Source of the DNA: Pedobacter sp.
GTDB lineage: Bacteria; Bacteroidota; Bacteroidia; Sphingobacteriales; Sphingobacteriaceae
Direction of reading: 5' to 3'
Assembly (NCBI GenBank): GCA_004211595.1
Contig: SEDO01000001.1
Span: forward strand, 248,001-312,000
Length of the DNA: 64,000 bases
This document shows positions 27,305 to 36,508 of the stretch, one piece after another. Below the pieces are notes generated by a model, which saw only the letters and a list, made by a program, of their open reading frames with translations, did not search any database and was not told the DNA's origin. Position numbers and translations under genes: made by a program. Positions within the stretch are counted from its first letter, which is position 1. Each line of letters opens with the position of its first letter.

Positions 27305-28054
27305 TTAATCGTTGGTTTTTCTATGCCTTAGGTAATAGCTTATAAGATTAAAGGCAATTACTCCATGATAAAAAAGGTTCGGGAGGCTTCCATAGTAGTG
27401 CTTTAATATTTTATATCTTTCTTTAAGACTTGCCCAATGTTTCTTTTTAGAGATTCCACCAACCAGATATTTTGCAACATAGCGGTTTACATTGACGATG
27501 GAGGTTGATTTTTTAGCAATTTTAATTATCCAATCGATATCCGCACTATATTTATAATTTAAGTCATATTGGGGGGCTAAAGTGCGTTTTACATAAATAG
27601 CTTGATGACTTATATTCATGCCATACTTAAAGCTCTTCCAATTGAATACTTTTGGAGCTTTGTGTCGTCTTTGGCCTAAGCTTACCCAATTTTCATCATA
27701 CATTTCTGTTTCTCCATAATAAATATCTGCATTTGGATGAGAGGCAAATACAGCTGAAACAGTAGTGGTATCAAAAATTTCATCTCCCGAATTCATAAAC
27801 AAAACATAATCTCCACTTGCCAAATTTAAACCCTTATTCATTGCGTCATAGATACCATTATCGGGTTCAGAAATATACTTAGCAATCTTGTCAATGTATT
27901 TTTCTATGATGTTTTTAGTACCGTCGCTGGAATTGCCGTCAATTACGATATATTCTATATTTTTATAATCTTGATCAATGATGGAACAGATTGTGCGTTC
28001 GATATCGCTGACATTGTTATAAACAATAGTAATGATGCTTAAAACAGGATTCAT
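27305..28054 (-). CDS. Glycosyltransferase family 2
   Basis: A GT-A fold sugar transferase of about 249 residues. The N-terminus LSIITIVYNNVSDIERTI is the nucleotide-sugar domain, EYIVIDGNSSDGT follows, and the acidic metal site region is SEPDNGIYDAMNKGL. SADIDWIIKIAKK is the acceptor-side block. The track start overlaps the preceding gene; the ATG at 28054 removes the overlap and gives the normal N-terminus. It probably works in extracellular polysaccharide assembly with the GT4 gene upstream. Confidence 0.88.
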   Translation of the reverse strand: MNPVLSIITIVYNNVSDIERTICSIIDQDYKNIEYIVIDGNSSDGTKNIIEKYIDKIAKYISEPDNGIYDAMNKGLNLASGDYVLFMNSGDEIFDTTTVSAVFASHPNADIYYGETEMYDENWVSLGQRRHKAPKVFNWKSFKYGMNISHQAIYVKRTLAPQYDLNYKYSADIDWIIKIAKKSTSIVNVNRYVAKYLVGGISKKKHWASLKERYKILKHYYGSLPNLFYHGVIAFNLISYYLRHRKTND

Positions 28055-28064
28055 AGTCTTAATT

Positions 28065-29336
28065 TTATTTAGGTTGGGCATCCAGTATATCCTGATATAA
28101 ACGAATGTGCAAGTCTGCTATTCGTTGTGGTGAGAAACGTTCTAAGACGGTTCTTCTCGCTTCCTTTTGTAATGAAAGAGGTTCGGGGTGATGAGATACG
28201 TATTTAATTCCTTGAGCTAAATCAGCTGCCGATTTGTAATTGGCTAAATAGCCATTGACTTGATGGCTAACCATATCCGGAATGCCACCTGTGGTGAAGG
28301 CTACAACTGGTGTGGCACAAGCTAAACTTTCTAGTACTGTATTAGGTAAATTATCTTCAAGAGAGGGTAAAATGAATACGTCTGCCGCTGAATAACATTT
28401 TGCTAAATGATCATCCTTAGATATTTTTCCTAAGAAAGTAGTTTTAAAAGGAAATTCAGGTAAATCTTTATCATCCTTATACCCAAATACCAAGAGCTCC
28501 ACTTGATCGGCATTTACATCAGGCAATTGAGCATATAGCTTTAAGGCTTCCAATAAATAACTTGTACCTTTATGCTTATCATTTTTGGAAGGCATGAAGC
28601 CGCTGAGAATAACAAACTTAGTAGGTGTTATTTTGAGGATTCTTTTAGATTCTTCTTTAACGTAGGGCTTAAAAATATCAATTTCTAAGGTATTAGGTAT
28701 AATATGAATTGGCCTGATACCTAATAAGGAACTTTCTTTAACAGATTTTGCCATCCACTGGCTGGGAGCAATAATTTGAAAATTAAGTTCGGAATAAGCT
28801 TTTTGCTTTTGCTTCCAATTTCGATGAGATAAATCTTGTGGACCTGAGAACTTTAAAATTGGGCAATTACCACATTGTCTATGGAAGTTTTCACAAGAAT
28901 ATCGCACATGGCACCCGCCTGTAAATGCATTACTATCATGAAAAGTCCATATTACTGGTTTATCTAGAAAGTCTAATTCGGCAATCATTTTAGGGTTTAG
29001 AAAACCATGATTAATCCAGTGAAGATGAATGATATCTACGTCCTTTAAGAGTTGTTTAGATTTTAAGTTTTGTCCAAAAAACTGAAGTGAAAATGGTGTT
29101 TTAAGGGATTTAGTTAAAAACTGAGCTAAATATCTTTCGGCTAATATTTTAAAAGCGGCCACATACTTTTTAAATCCTCGAGCATTAATTGCGGTTGTAG
29201 CGGAAGGTTCTCCAAACTGGTAAAAAACAGCCACTTTTGAATCTATATGAAATTCATTCAAAGCTTTATTTAGACGCAAACAGGCTCTGCCTGCACCTCC
29301 ATTTCCATCGTAAGTATTTAAATGTAAGACTTTCAA
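28065..29336 (-). CDS. Glycosyltransferase family 4
   Basis: A 423-residue GT-B enzyme. The N-terminus KVLHLNTYDGNGGAGRA is typical of surface-polysaccharide transferases. The C-terminal GT1/GT4 donor domain has FVILSGFMPSKNDKHKGT, SAADVFILPSLEDNLPNTVLE and TPVVAFTTGGIPDMV. A Cys cluster (GCHVRYSCENFHRQCGNCPI) in the N-domain recurs in this subgroup. The start codon is TTG, since no ATG is available and the protein begins normally there. A -7 box lies 5 bases upstream. Confidence 0.88.
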   Translation of the reverse strand: MKVLHLNTYDGNGGAGRACLRLNKALNEFHIDSKVAVFYQFGEPSATTAINARGFKKYVAAFKILAERYLAQFLTKSLKTPFSLQFFGQNLKSKQLLKDVDIIHLHWINHGFLNPKMIAELDFLDKPVIWTFHDSNAFTGGCHVRYSCENFHRQCGNCPILKFSGPQDLSHRNWKQKQKAYSELNFQIIAPSQWMAKSVKESSLLGIRPIHIIPNTLEIDIFKPYVKEESKRILKITPTKFVILSGFMPSKNDKHKGTSYLLEALKLYAQLPDVNADQVELLVFGYKDDKDLPEFPFKTTFLGKISKDDHLAKCYSAADVFILPSLEDNLPNTVLESLACATPVVAFTTGGIPDMVSHQVNGYLANYKSAADLAQGIKYVSHHPEPLSLQKEARRTVLERFSPQRIADLHIRLYQDILDAQPK

Positions 29337-29341
29337 GTGGT

Positions 29342-29349
29342 CAAAAATA
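29342..29349 (-). promoter_or_regulatory. -7 box adjacent to the TTG start of the GT4 gene
   Basis: TATTTTTG followed by ACCAC and the TTG codon. It predicts a start within about 2 bases of the start codon. Confidence 0.35.
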
Positions 29350-29473
29350 CTGTAATTTATTTATGAATTTGATAACAATCTTGTAATTTATGGTTAATTT
29401 AATGGTCAAATTTCTGAGAGCTATAAACTCAAAGTAATAATACCAATCAAATTCTTTTTAACCAACGATTATC

Positions 29474-32400
29474 ATGAAGAAAATTAACTTCTTGTTTCTA
29501 ATATTGGTAGGCTTCGGCTTTATGCCAAATTATGTAAACGCTCAAAAATCAACGTTTTTTACTTCTTATCCAACCTTAAGTCCAGATGCTCAAACTATTT
29601 ATTTTAGTTATGAAGGCGATATTTGGAAAGTTCCTACCTTAGGTGGGCAAGCCTTAAGGGTAACTGCTATGCCGGGGGATGAAATACTTCCTAGAGTTTC
29701 TCCGGATGGAAAATGGTTGGCTTTTACTAGTAATCAATATGGGAATAATGATGTTTACATAATGTCTATTTTAGGCGGGGAAATAAAACAATTAACTTAT
29801 CACGATGCTACAGACGAGGTAGATTCTTGGAGTTGGGATTCCAAGTCAATTTACTTTACATCCAACAGATACAATTCTGCCTCTAGTTATAAAGTAGCTA
29901 TCGAAGGGGGGACTGCACAAAGATTATTTGACCATTATTTTAATACAACCCATTTAGTTGCAGAAGCACCCAATGGTGAGATATTTTTTAATGATACCTG
30001 GGAAAGCCGAAATTTTATCAATAGAAAGCGATATAAAGGGGCTTATAATCCAGATATTCAGTCATATAATCCAAAGACGAAAGCATATAAACAATATACT
30101 GATTATTTAGGTAAGGATTTTTGGACCAGTATAGATTCTAAAGGCAATATATATTTTGCTTCAGACGAAGGAAATCAGGAATATAACCTATATACTTTTA
30201 CAGGCGATAAAAAAACGGCCTTAACCCAATTTCCTACCTCTATTAAGCGGCCTTTTGTTGCTGCCAATGGTAGTACCGTAGTATTTGAAAAAGATTATGA
30301 ACTATGGACTTATGACGTAGCCTCTAAAAAGACTAACAAAGTGACTATTCAAATTACTCAAAATCCTATTTTAGCGAAAGATAAAGAGTTTGATGTGCGG
30401 GGGGAGATAAGTTATTTTGATGTTTCATTAGATGGTAAAAAAATGGCCTTTGTGTCTAGGGGAGAGCTGTTTGTAAGTGATATTGATGGAAAATTTGTGA
30501 GGAAGATCAGTAATACTGGGGAAAGAATTAAAGAGGTATATTGGTTAAGTGATTCAAAAACATTGTTATATAATCAAACTGTAGATGGTTATCTAAATTT
30601 ATTTACAATAAGTGCTGATGGAAAAGAGGCAGCTCGTCAAATAACTAATACGAAAATGAATAACAGAGCGCTTTCACTTAATAAAAGTAAGAGTGCTGCG
30701 GTTTATTTAGCGGGGAGAGAAGAATTGAAGTATTTGAATCTGAAAACATTTGAAAGTAAGTTAGTTTTAAAGGATGAATTTTGGGGTTTGCCAAATTCCA
30801 GTGTGAGCTTTTCTCCCAATGAAGAATATATCTTATTTACAGCTGTTCGAAACTTTGAAAAGGATATTTTTATTCACCATATTAAAGATCAAAAAACTAT
30901 TAACCTTACTAATACAGGCGTTTCAGAGAATGAGCCTATATGGTCGCCTGATGGAAAATATATTTATTTTTATGGGAATCGAACAAAACCTTCTTTTCCT
31001 ACAGGAGTTAATGATACCAGAATTTATAGAATACCATTAAGTCTTTTTGATGAACCTTTCCGCTCGGATAAATTTGATGCGTTATTTGCGGCAAGTCCTA
31101 CAACAGATAAAGCAGAGGAAGGGAAAAAAACACCTACTTTAGAATCCATAAAAATTGATATAAATAGAATTTTAGAACGCGTAGAACAAATAGGGCCATC
31201 TTTTGGTTCGCAACAATTAGGAGCCGTCGTAGCGAAAGGTGATAAAACATTTGTTTTCTTTCATTCTAATCACGAAGGAACTGGTGCTTTATACAGAACT
31301 ATCTTAGAGAACTTTGAAAACCCTAAAACAGAAAAAGTAACTGATTTTGTACAGGGATTTGTTGAAGCTGGAGGTAAATATTTTTTACTTCAACGTGGTA
31401 CTATAGCTAAGTATAATATCGACATGAATAAAGTTGATAGAGTAGACATTTCCTACAAATTCCACAGAAATTTAAAAGCAGAATTTAACCAAATGTTTGC
31501 GGAAACTTGGGTAGGTATGGAAGAGAATTTTTACGATGAAAATTTCCATGGAATCAATTGGGAAGCTATGAAGAAAAAATATGTGGCCTACCTCCCTTAC
31601 ATAAACAATAGGGCAGATTTGAGAATATTATTAAATGATATGCTAGGGGAACTTAACTCTTCACATTTAGGATTTAATAGTGCTGGGCCAGAAGAAAGAT
31701 TGAGTTTTACCAGTGTGAGCAATGAAACTGGTATTATTTTTCAAAATGAAAAACCATTTCAGATAGACCGTATTGTAGATAAAAGTCGGGCCAGCTTATC
31801 GGATGCTAATTTGAAGAAAGGAGATATTTTAGTTGCGGTAGATGGTCAAAGAGTAAATGATATGATAGATCGAGATTTTTATTTTTCTAAGCCTTCTCTG
31901 GCTAAAGAAATGAAACTGACATTTAAACGTGATGGTAAGGAATTTGATGTTTGGATGAGACCGCAAAGTTCAGGGAGCTTAAGAGCCAATATTTACGATG
32001 AATGGATATATGCCAATAAAACAAAAGTGGAATCTTTAGGTAAAGGTCGCATTGCCTATACTTATATGAAAAATATGGGTGGGGATGAACTTCAACGTTT
32101 TATGTTAGATATGGTTGAGCAAGAACAAAATAAAGATGCTATAATTTTAGATTTACGCTACAATACTGGTGGAAATGTGCACGATGATGTTTTGAAGTTT
32201 TTATCTCAAAGACCTTATTTACAATGGAAATATAGAGGTGGAAAACTATCTCCACAAAGTAATTTTGGGCCTGCTGCAAAACCCATAGTATTACTCATTA
32301 ACGAACAATCTTTAAGTGATGCAGAAATGACAGCTGCTGGTTTCAAAGAGCTGAAACTAGGAAAGATAATCGGGAATGAGACATATCGTTGGATAATTTT

Positions 32401-32599
32401 TACTACAGCAGGCAGTTTAGTGGATGGTTCTTCTTATAGATTACCAGCTTGGGGTTGTTATACTTTGGATGGTAAAGATTTAGAAATTGAAGGTGTTAAA
32501 CCAGATATTTTAGTTAAGAATAGCTTTTTAAATAGGCTAAATAATCAAGACCCTCAATTGGAACGCGCCATCTCAGAAATTTTAAAAGATTTAAAATAG
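29474..32599 (+). CDS. Exported Tricorn-type protease (S41 family)
   Basis: A 1041-residue protein with a signal peptide (cleavage near YVNAQ-KS). Two beta-propeller halves of PD40/WD40-like repeats follow (about residues 40-570; for example SPDGKWLAFTSNQYG). After these come the Tricorn C1 region, a PDZ domain (about 770-840) and an S41 peptidase domain. Residues S730-H731 and S948-D949 match the Ser-His and nucleophile Ser-Asp pairs of archaeal Tricorn, and EGVKPD carries the late acidic region. It is probably a periplasmic peptidase. It interrupts the glycan cluster on the opposite strand. Confidence 0.9.
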   Translation: MKKINFLFLILVGFGFMPNYVNAQKSTFFTSYPTLSPDAQTIYFSYEGDIWKVPTLGGQALRVTAMPGDEILPRVSPDGKWLAFTSNQYGNNDVYIMSILGGEIKQLTYHDATDEVDSWSWDSKSIYFTSNRYNSASSYKVAIEGGTAQRLFDHYFNTTHLVAEAPNGEIFFNDTWESRNFINRKRYKGAYNPDIQSYNPKTKAYKQYTDYLGKDFWTSIDSKGNIYFASDEGNQEYNLYTFTGDKKTALTQFPTSIKRPFVAANGSTVVFEKDYELWTYDVASKKTNKVTIQITQNPILAKDKEFDVRGEISYFDVSLDGKKMAFVSRGELFVSDIDGKFVRKISNTGERIKEVYWLSDSKTLLYNQTVDGYLNLFTISADGKEAARQITNTKMNNRALSLNKSKSAAVYLAGREELKYLNLKTFESKLVLKDEFWGLPNSSVSFSPNEEYILFTAVRNFEKDIFIHHIKDQKTINLTNTGVSENEPIWSPDGKYIYFYGNRTKPSFPTGVNDTRIYRIPLSLFDEPFRSDKFDALFAASPTTDKAEEGKKTPTLESIKIDINRILERVEQIGPSFGSQQLGAVVAKGDKTFVFFHSNHEGTGALYRTILENFENPKTEKVTDFVQGFVEAGGKYFLLQRGTIAKYNIDMNKVDRVDISYKFHRNLKAEFNQMFAETWVGMEENFYDENFHGINWEAMKKKYVAYLPYINNRADLRILLNDMLGELNSSHLGFNSAGPEERLSFTSVSNETGIIFQNEKPFQIDRIVDKSRASLSDANLKKGDILVAVDGQRVNDMIDRDFYFSKPSLAKEMKLTFKRDGKEFDVWMRPQSSGSLRANIYDEWIYANKTKVESLGKGRIAYTYMKNMGGDELQRFMLDMVEQEQNKDAIILDLRYNTGGNVHDDVLKFLSQRPYLQWKYRGGKLSPQSNFGPAAKPIVLLINEQSLSDAEMTAAGFKELKLGKIIGNETYRWIIFTTAGSLVDGSSYRLPAWGCYTLDGKDLEIEGVKPDILVKNSFLNRLNNQDPQLERAISEILKDLK

Positions 32600-32616
32600 A
32601 TTAGCAGGATTTAAAC

Positions 32617-32624
32617 TAAATTTG
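32617..32624 (+). promoter_or_regulatory. Putative -7 box of the methyltransferase gene
   Basis: TAAATTTG matches TAnnTTTG 19 bases before the ATG, which separates this gene from the Tricorn gene. Confidence 0.4.
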
Positions 32625-32643
32625 ACGCTTATCTATTATTAAA

Positions 32644-33390
32644 ATGAACCAACTTACCGACAGAGAATTCTGGTTAAACTATTGGGAATCCAAAACAGGA
32701 TTAGCTGTTGAAATCCCGAGTAATTATTTATTTCATGCAGAACTATATGAAATAATTACTCGGGATAAAATAAATACAGCCATAGAGTTGGGAGGTTTCC
32801 CTGGCTATTATGCCGTGTTCTTGAAAAAGTATTTCCAATTAGAAGTGAGTTTGTTAGATTATTTTGTTCATAAACCTATAACGGATGAATTACTTAAAAA
32901 TAATAATCTAAAACCCGATGCAATTCAGATTATAGAAGCAGATTTATTTAAGTATAAAAGTGAAGTTAGCTATGATTTAGTTTTGAGTTGTGGGTTAATA
33001 GAACATTTTGAGGATACTCGAGACATTCTCCAAAGACATCTTAATTTTTTAAAACCAGGGGGCGTACTTTTTATTACTTTACCTAACTTTCATGCTTTAA
33101 ATGGTTGGTTTCAAAAGAAATTTGATTATGCAAATTATGAAAAGCATAATTTGGCCTCCATGGATCCTCAACGTTTAAAAGAAATTTGTGAAAGCTTAGG
33201 GCTAATGGTTAAAAAAGCTCAATACTTTGGTAATTTCAGTATCTGGTTAGAAAATGAAAAGTTAAAACCGCTTTGGGTGCAATACTTTAAAAAAGCGGTA
33301 TGGTTAATCGGTAAAATCTTTACCAAATTAATACCCTTTGAATCCAAACAACTTTCTCCCTATATAATCATTGAAGCTCAAAAAAATTAA
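32644..33390 (+). CDS. Class I SAM-dependent methyltransferase
   Basis: A 248-residue enzyme with Rossmann motif I in TAIELGGFPGYYAVFL, motif II at SLLDYF, and the post-core block LVLSCGLIEHFEDT followed by FLKPGGVLFITLPN. The substrate is unknown. Its position inside the glycan region suggests a sugar or polymer methylation, but this is inference. It converges with the fusion gene, whose end overlaps by 4 bases. Confidence 0.82.
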   Translation: MNQLTDREFWLNYWESKTGLAVEIPSNYLFHAELYEIITRDKINTAIELGGFPGYYAVFLKKYFQLEVSLLDYFVHKPITDELLKNNNLKPDAIQIIEADLFKYKSEVSYDLVLSCGLIEHFEDTRDILQRHLNFLKPGGVLFITLPNFHALNGWFQKKFDYANYEKHNLASMDPQRLKEICESLGLMVKKAQYFGNFSIWLENEKLKPLWVQYFKKAVWLIGKIFTKLIPFESKQLSPYIIIEAQKN

Positions 33391-35804
33391 AGAGATACTT
33401 TATGAAGCCCAATTTCGGCTATTGTAATTGCTACTGGAGCTTTTAAATTGATTTTAACACTTTTGGTTGTATAAGGCTTATTGAAATGAATAAGTCGTTT
33501 AGCGCCGATGCTTGCGCCCGAGGCAACAGTTTCCCATTTGCCATGTTGTTCTACTTCAATTTTATAACTATCAACTCGCTGGCCTAAAGCAATAAATTCT
33601 TGTAAATTAATAAGGTCGAAAGTAATTTCATGAGGAAAATTTAGTTCTATTTGTGCCGTATTATGTTGGTCTGCACTAGCCCAAAAGGTGTTTTTATCGG
33701 CATCAATTAAGTTATCGGAATTAAAATTCGCACCTCTGATACTATTAATTTTAATCGTAGCTTGTGATGCTAAATTAGTTGAAAATGTCTGACGCAGAAT
33801 TGCTCCAAATTCTTTTAACGATTTTATATCTGCATCCGCCAATAGACCTCTCGTATCTGGTGCCAGCCCTAAATCAAGGGCAGCGCCTCTTCCTACACTT
33901 TTAAGATAAAGGTCAAATAATTGCTGGGGAGACTTTGGCTTTTCTTGGGGATGATAAAACCAGCCTTGCCTAAGAGGTACATCACATTCTGCGGGCATCC
34001 AATAAGCTCCTAAACGAGTTCCTTTTGGACTTTCTGGATAGTATAATTGACCGGGTACTGCTACATTTAATCCGATAGGAGGACGAGGGGTAAAGGTAGC
34101 CCAGCTGGTATCCGCTGCAAAACCTTGTTCATTGCCAACCCAACGTACATCAGGACCAACGTCACTAAAAATGGAGGCATTTGGTTGAAGTTTTTTAGTA
34201 ATGGCCCACGTATTTGACCAATCATAATAGGTGGTATTATCTATGGCTCTTTTCTCAAGAGCTCCACCATAATAACCATCACCACCATTTGCTCCATCAT
34301 GCCAGCTCATAAATAGGTCCCCATAATTGGTATACAATTCTGTAAGTTGTTGTTGATAAATTTTTAAATATTCAGGGCCGCCATAAAGTCTAGAATTTCT
34401 ATCCCAGGGAGAACAATAAACGCCAAATTTCAATCCATGTTTTCGGGTAGCATCGGCAAACTCTTTAACCATATCTCCATTACCATTTCTAAATGGACTT
34501 TGTGATATATTATATGCAGTAGTTTTACTCGGCCATAAAGTAAATCCGTCATGATGTTTGGCCACTAAAATTAATGCTTTTAAACCTCCTTCTTTTGCAG
34601 CTAATACTATTTTTTCGGCATCAAATAATAATGGATTGAAAATTTTTGGATCAGCGTCCCCGAATCCCCACTCTTTGTTTTCAAATGTAGTGGGTGTAAA
34701 ATGCACTAAACCATATAATTCTACATCATGCCATTTTAATTGAGCAGTATTAGGAATAGCACCAAATGGTTGGGGTGCATTTGCTGAAGCTTGTAGATTA
34801 GATTTTTGAACGGTCGTAATATCTTGAGCAAATAGGGAGGATTGGCTAATAATGAAAGCTGTGCCTATAGTAAGACTACTTACGTAAACTACCTTAGTAA
34901 TTTTACGCCACCTACCTTTAATAAATCTTAAAATTCTATCTTTTAGTGTGCCCTTTCTATTTTTTAAGAAGTCTTTAATAATCGCATAACTATTTAAATC
35001 TTCTTTAATTGCTGAAGGAAATTGCGTAACCGGATTAGGGTTGATAACTACATTATAAATGTCATTCAAACCAGAATGCACACCCGATCCATCATGCCCT
35101 ATATTATGAATTAGGGATTTCCCAGGGTTTAAAGTCAAACCATTTTTAAGAAATACCGAGGCGTACCATCGGATTGCCCAGCTATTATTTTTTCCACGTT
35201 TAAACTCTTGCATCTGTTTCCAAAAGTTCATGCTCCCATCAATGGAAAAGGCCTTGATTTTGGAACTATCAAATTGTGCTATAAGCTGATCTATATTAGG
35301 ATTAAAATGCTCCCAAGCTCTAGCCCAAGTAGCCCAACCCCAACTGGTAGCCGCTCTAAAGAAAAAGCTTTCCGGCATAGTTGCTACATTTTTTAAGGGA
35401 TACATATAGGCCCCAATATGCATGACTTGCTGTTCATGTTGATATTTTGAAAGAGCTTCATTAAAGTATCTTAATGTAAAAGGAGAAGAAATCAAATCGT
35501 CTTCAAATACAATAACTTTTCCATATTCTTGATTCAGTTTAGTAACTCCTTCGATAATGGAATTGGCTAAACCTAAATTGCCCTCTCTGGCTATTATCTT
35601 AACTGATTTAAATCCGCTTATATTATTTAGAATCTCCCTTACTTCTTGAACTAAAACTTCATCTGCAGGGCTTTTTGGGCCATCTGAGAATATGAAAAGT
35701 CTACTATCTATAGCCAGTTCATTTTGAGCTAAAAACTTCAAGGTACGCAATGTATGTTGAGGTCTGTTGTAAACAAAAAGTGCTATGGGAGCTAAATTTT
35801 GCAT
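33387..35804 (-). CDS. Glycosyltransferase - alpha-L-fucosidase (GH29) fusion
   Basis: One uninterrupted 805-codon frame joins two enzymes. Residues 1-300 are a GT-A glycosyltransferase (IALFVYNRPQHTLRTL, VIVFEDDLISSPFTLRYF, WGWATWARAWEHF). Residues 303-326 are hydrophobic and end like a signal peptide (SQSSLFAQ). Residues 340-675 are a GH29 fucosidase (YGLVHFTPTTF, VAKHHDGFTLWPS, and FMSWHDGANG with likely nucleophile D503; E559 in WVGNEQGFA is a candidate acid/base). Residues 685-805 resemble an F5/8-type C domain. No ATG, GTG or TTG lies near the internal signal segment. The predicted topology is cytoplasmic GT, one membrane span, periplasmic fucosidase. Confidence 0.85.
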   Translation of the reverse strand: MQNLAPIALFVYNRPQHTLRTLKFLAQNELAIDSRLFIFSDGPKSPADEVLVQEVREILNNISGFKSVKIIAREGNLGLANSIIEGVTKLNQEYGKVIVFEDDLISSPFTLRYFNEALSKYQHEQQVMHIGAYMYPLKNVATMPESFFFRAATSWGWATWARAWEHFNPNIDQLIAQFDSSKIKAFSIDGSMNFWKQMQEFKRGKNNSWAIRWYASVFLKNGLTLNPGKSLIHNIGHDGSGVHSGLNDIYNVVINPNPVTQFPSAIKEDLNSYAIIKDFLKNRKGTLKDRILRFIKGRWRKITKVVYVSSLTIGTAFIISQSSLFAQDITTVQKSNLQASANAPQPFGAIPNTAQLKWHDVELYGLVHFTPTTFENKEWGFGDADPKIFNPLLFDAEKIVLAAKEGGLKALILVAKHHDGFTLWPSKTTAYNISQSPFRNGNGDMVKEFADATRKHGLKFGVYCSPWDRNSRLYGGPEYLKIYQQQLTELYTNYGDLFMSWHDGANGGDGYYGGALEKRAIDNTTYYDWSNTWAITKKLQPNASIFSDVGPDVRWVGNEQGFAADTSWATFTPRPPIGLNVAVPGQLYYPESPKGTRLGAYWMPAECDVPLRQGWFYHPQEKPKSPQQLFDLYLKSVGRGAALDLGLAPDTRGLLADADIKSLKEFGAILRQTFSTNLASQATIKINSIRGANFNSDNLIDADKNTFWASADQHNTAQIELNFPHEITFDLINLQEFIALGQRVDSYKIEVEQHGKWETVASGASIGAKRLIHFNKPYTTKSVKINLKAPVAITIAEIGLHKVSL

Positions 35805-35860
35805 AGACGATAATTTGGTTTAATTTTTTAGGTTAAGTTGAAAGTTATATGTAGGGCGTA

Positions 35861-36508
35861 TTAAATATCTAAGCAGTTATTGGATTTGTAAAATACCGAA
35901 GTGGCCTTTTCATAGAATAACCCTGGTGAAATTCCTGAAAAGCTAAGCTCTTTAAAACCATTTTCTTTTAAAAAACTTCTGCCTTCTTGATATTCTGGGC
36001 GCTCTGAATCATCTAAAACAATCACTCCAGATGCTGCCAAAGCTGAAATAGCATATTTACAACAATTTACACGATCTCTTCCATCTACTATTATAATATC
36101 AAATTGGGCCTCCATATTGTTTGCTTTTTTTGAATAATTTCCATTTGGGATAAGTTCTTCATAATAGAGCTCGGCATTATTGGCCTTATTGTCTTTAATT
36201 TTATTAAACCAATTTAAATCATGTTCTACAGAAATAACTTGCTTCACGTACTGGGCATAAAAAAGTGTAGAGTTTCCAGACCCATATTCAAAGATTTGGT
36301 GACTTTTATTTAACCTTGGTTTAATAAAGTCTATAAAGCTATAAGTAACCCAAGGAATTGGTTCATCATTTTTTCCAAGCGCAGCTTTTTTATCAAATGC
36401 ATTCCACCAACCTACACTATTAAAATAACCTTTTTGATTATAGGATAGTAGTGCATAAAGACGTTTTGGCTTAAAAATTAATTTCAGGAAGGCTAGCAGT
36501 TTATTCAA
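35861..36508 (-). CDS. Class I SAM-dependent methyltransferase-like protein
   Basis: A 215-residue protein with a SAM-binding motif HQIFEYGSGNSTLFYAQ, the acidic strand ISVEHDLNW and FDIIIVDGRDRVNCC. It belongs to the small methyltransferases common in glycan clusters; the acceptor is unknown. It overlaps the flippase by 8 bases and lies 56 bases upstream of the fusion gene, so it is part of the same minus-strand operon. Confidence 0.72.
   Translation of the reverse strand: MNKLLAFLKLIFKPKRLYALLSYNQKGYFNSVGWWNAFDKKAALGKNDEPIPWVTYSFIDFIKPRLNKSHQIFEYGSGNSTLFYAQYVKQVISVEHDLNWFNKIKDNKANNAELYYEELIPNGNYSKKANNMEAQFDIIIVDGRDRVNCCKYAISALAASGVIVLDDSERPEYQEGRSFLKENGFKELSFSGISPGLFYEKATSVFYKSNNCLDI

Noticed and set aside
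34870-34950. Internal start allowing a separate fucosidase protein
   Set aside because: No ATG, GTG or TTG is in frame just before the signal-like segment, so the fused reading is the simplest one.
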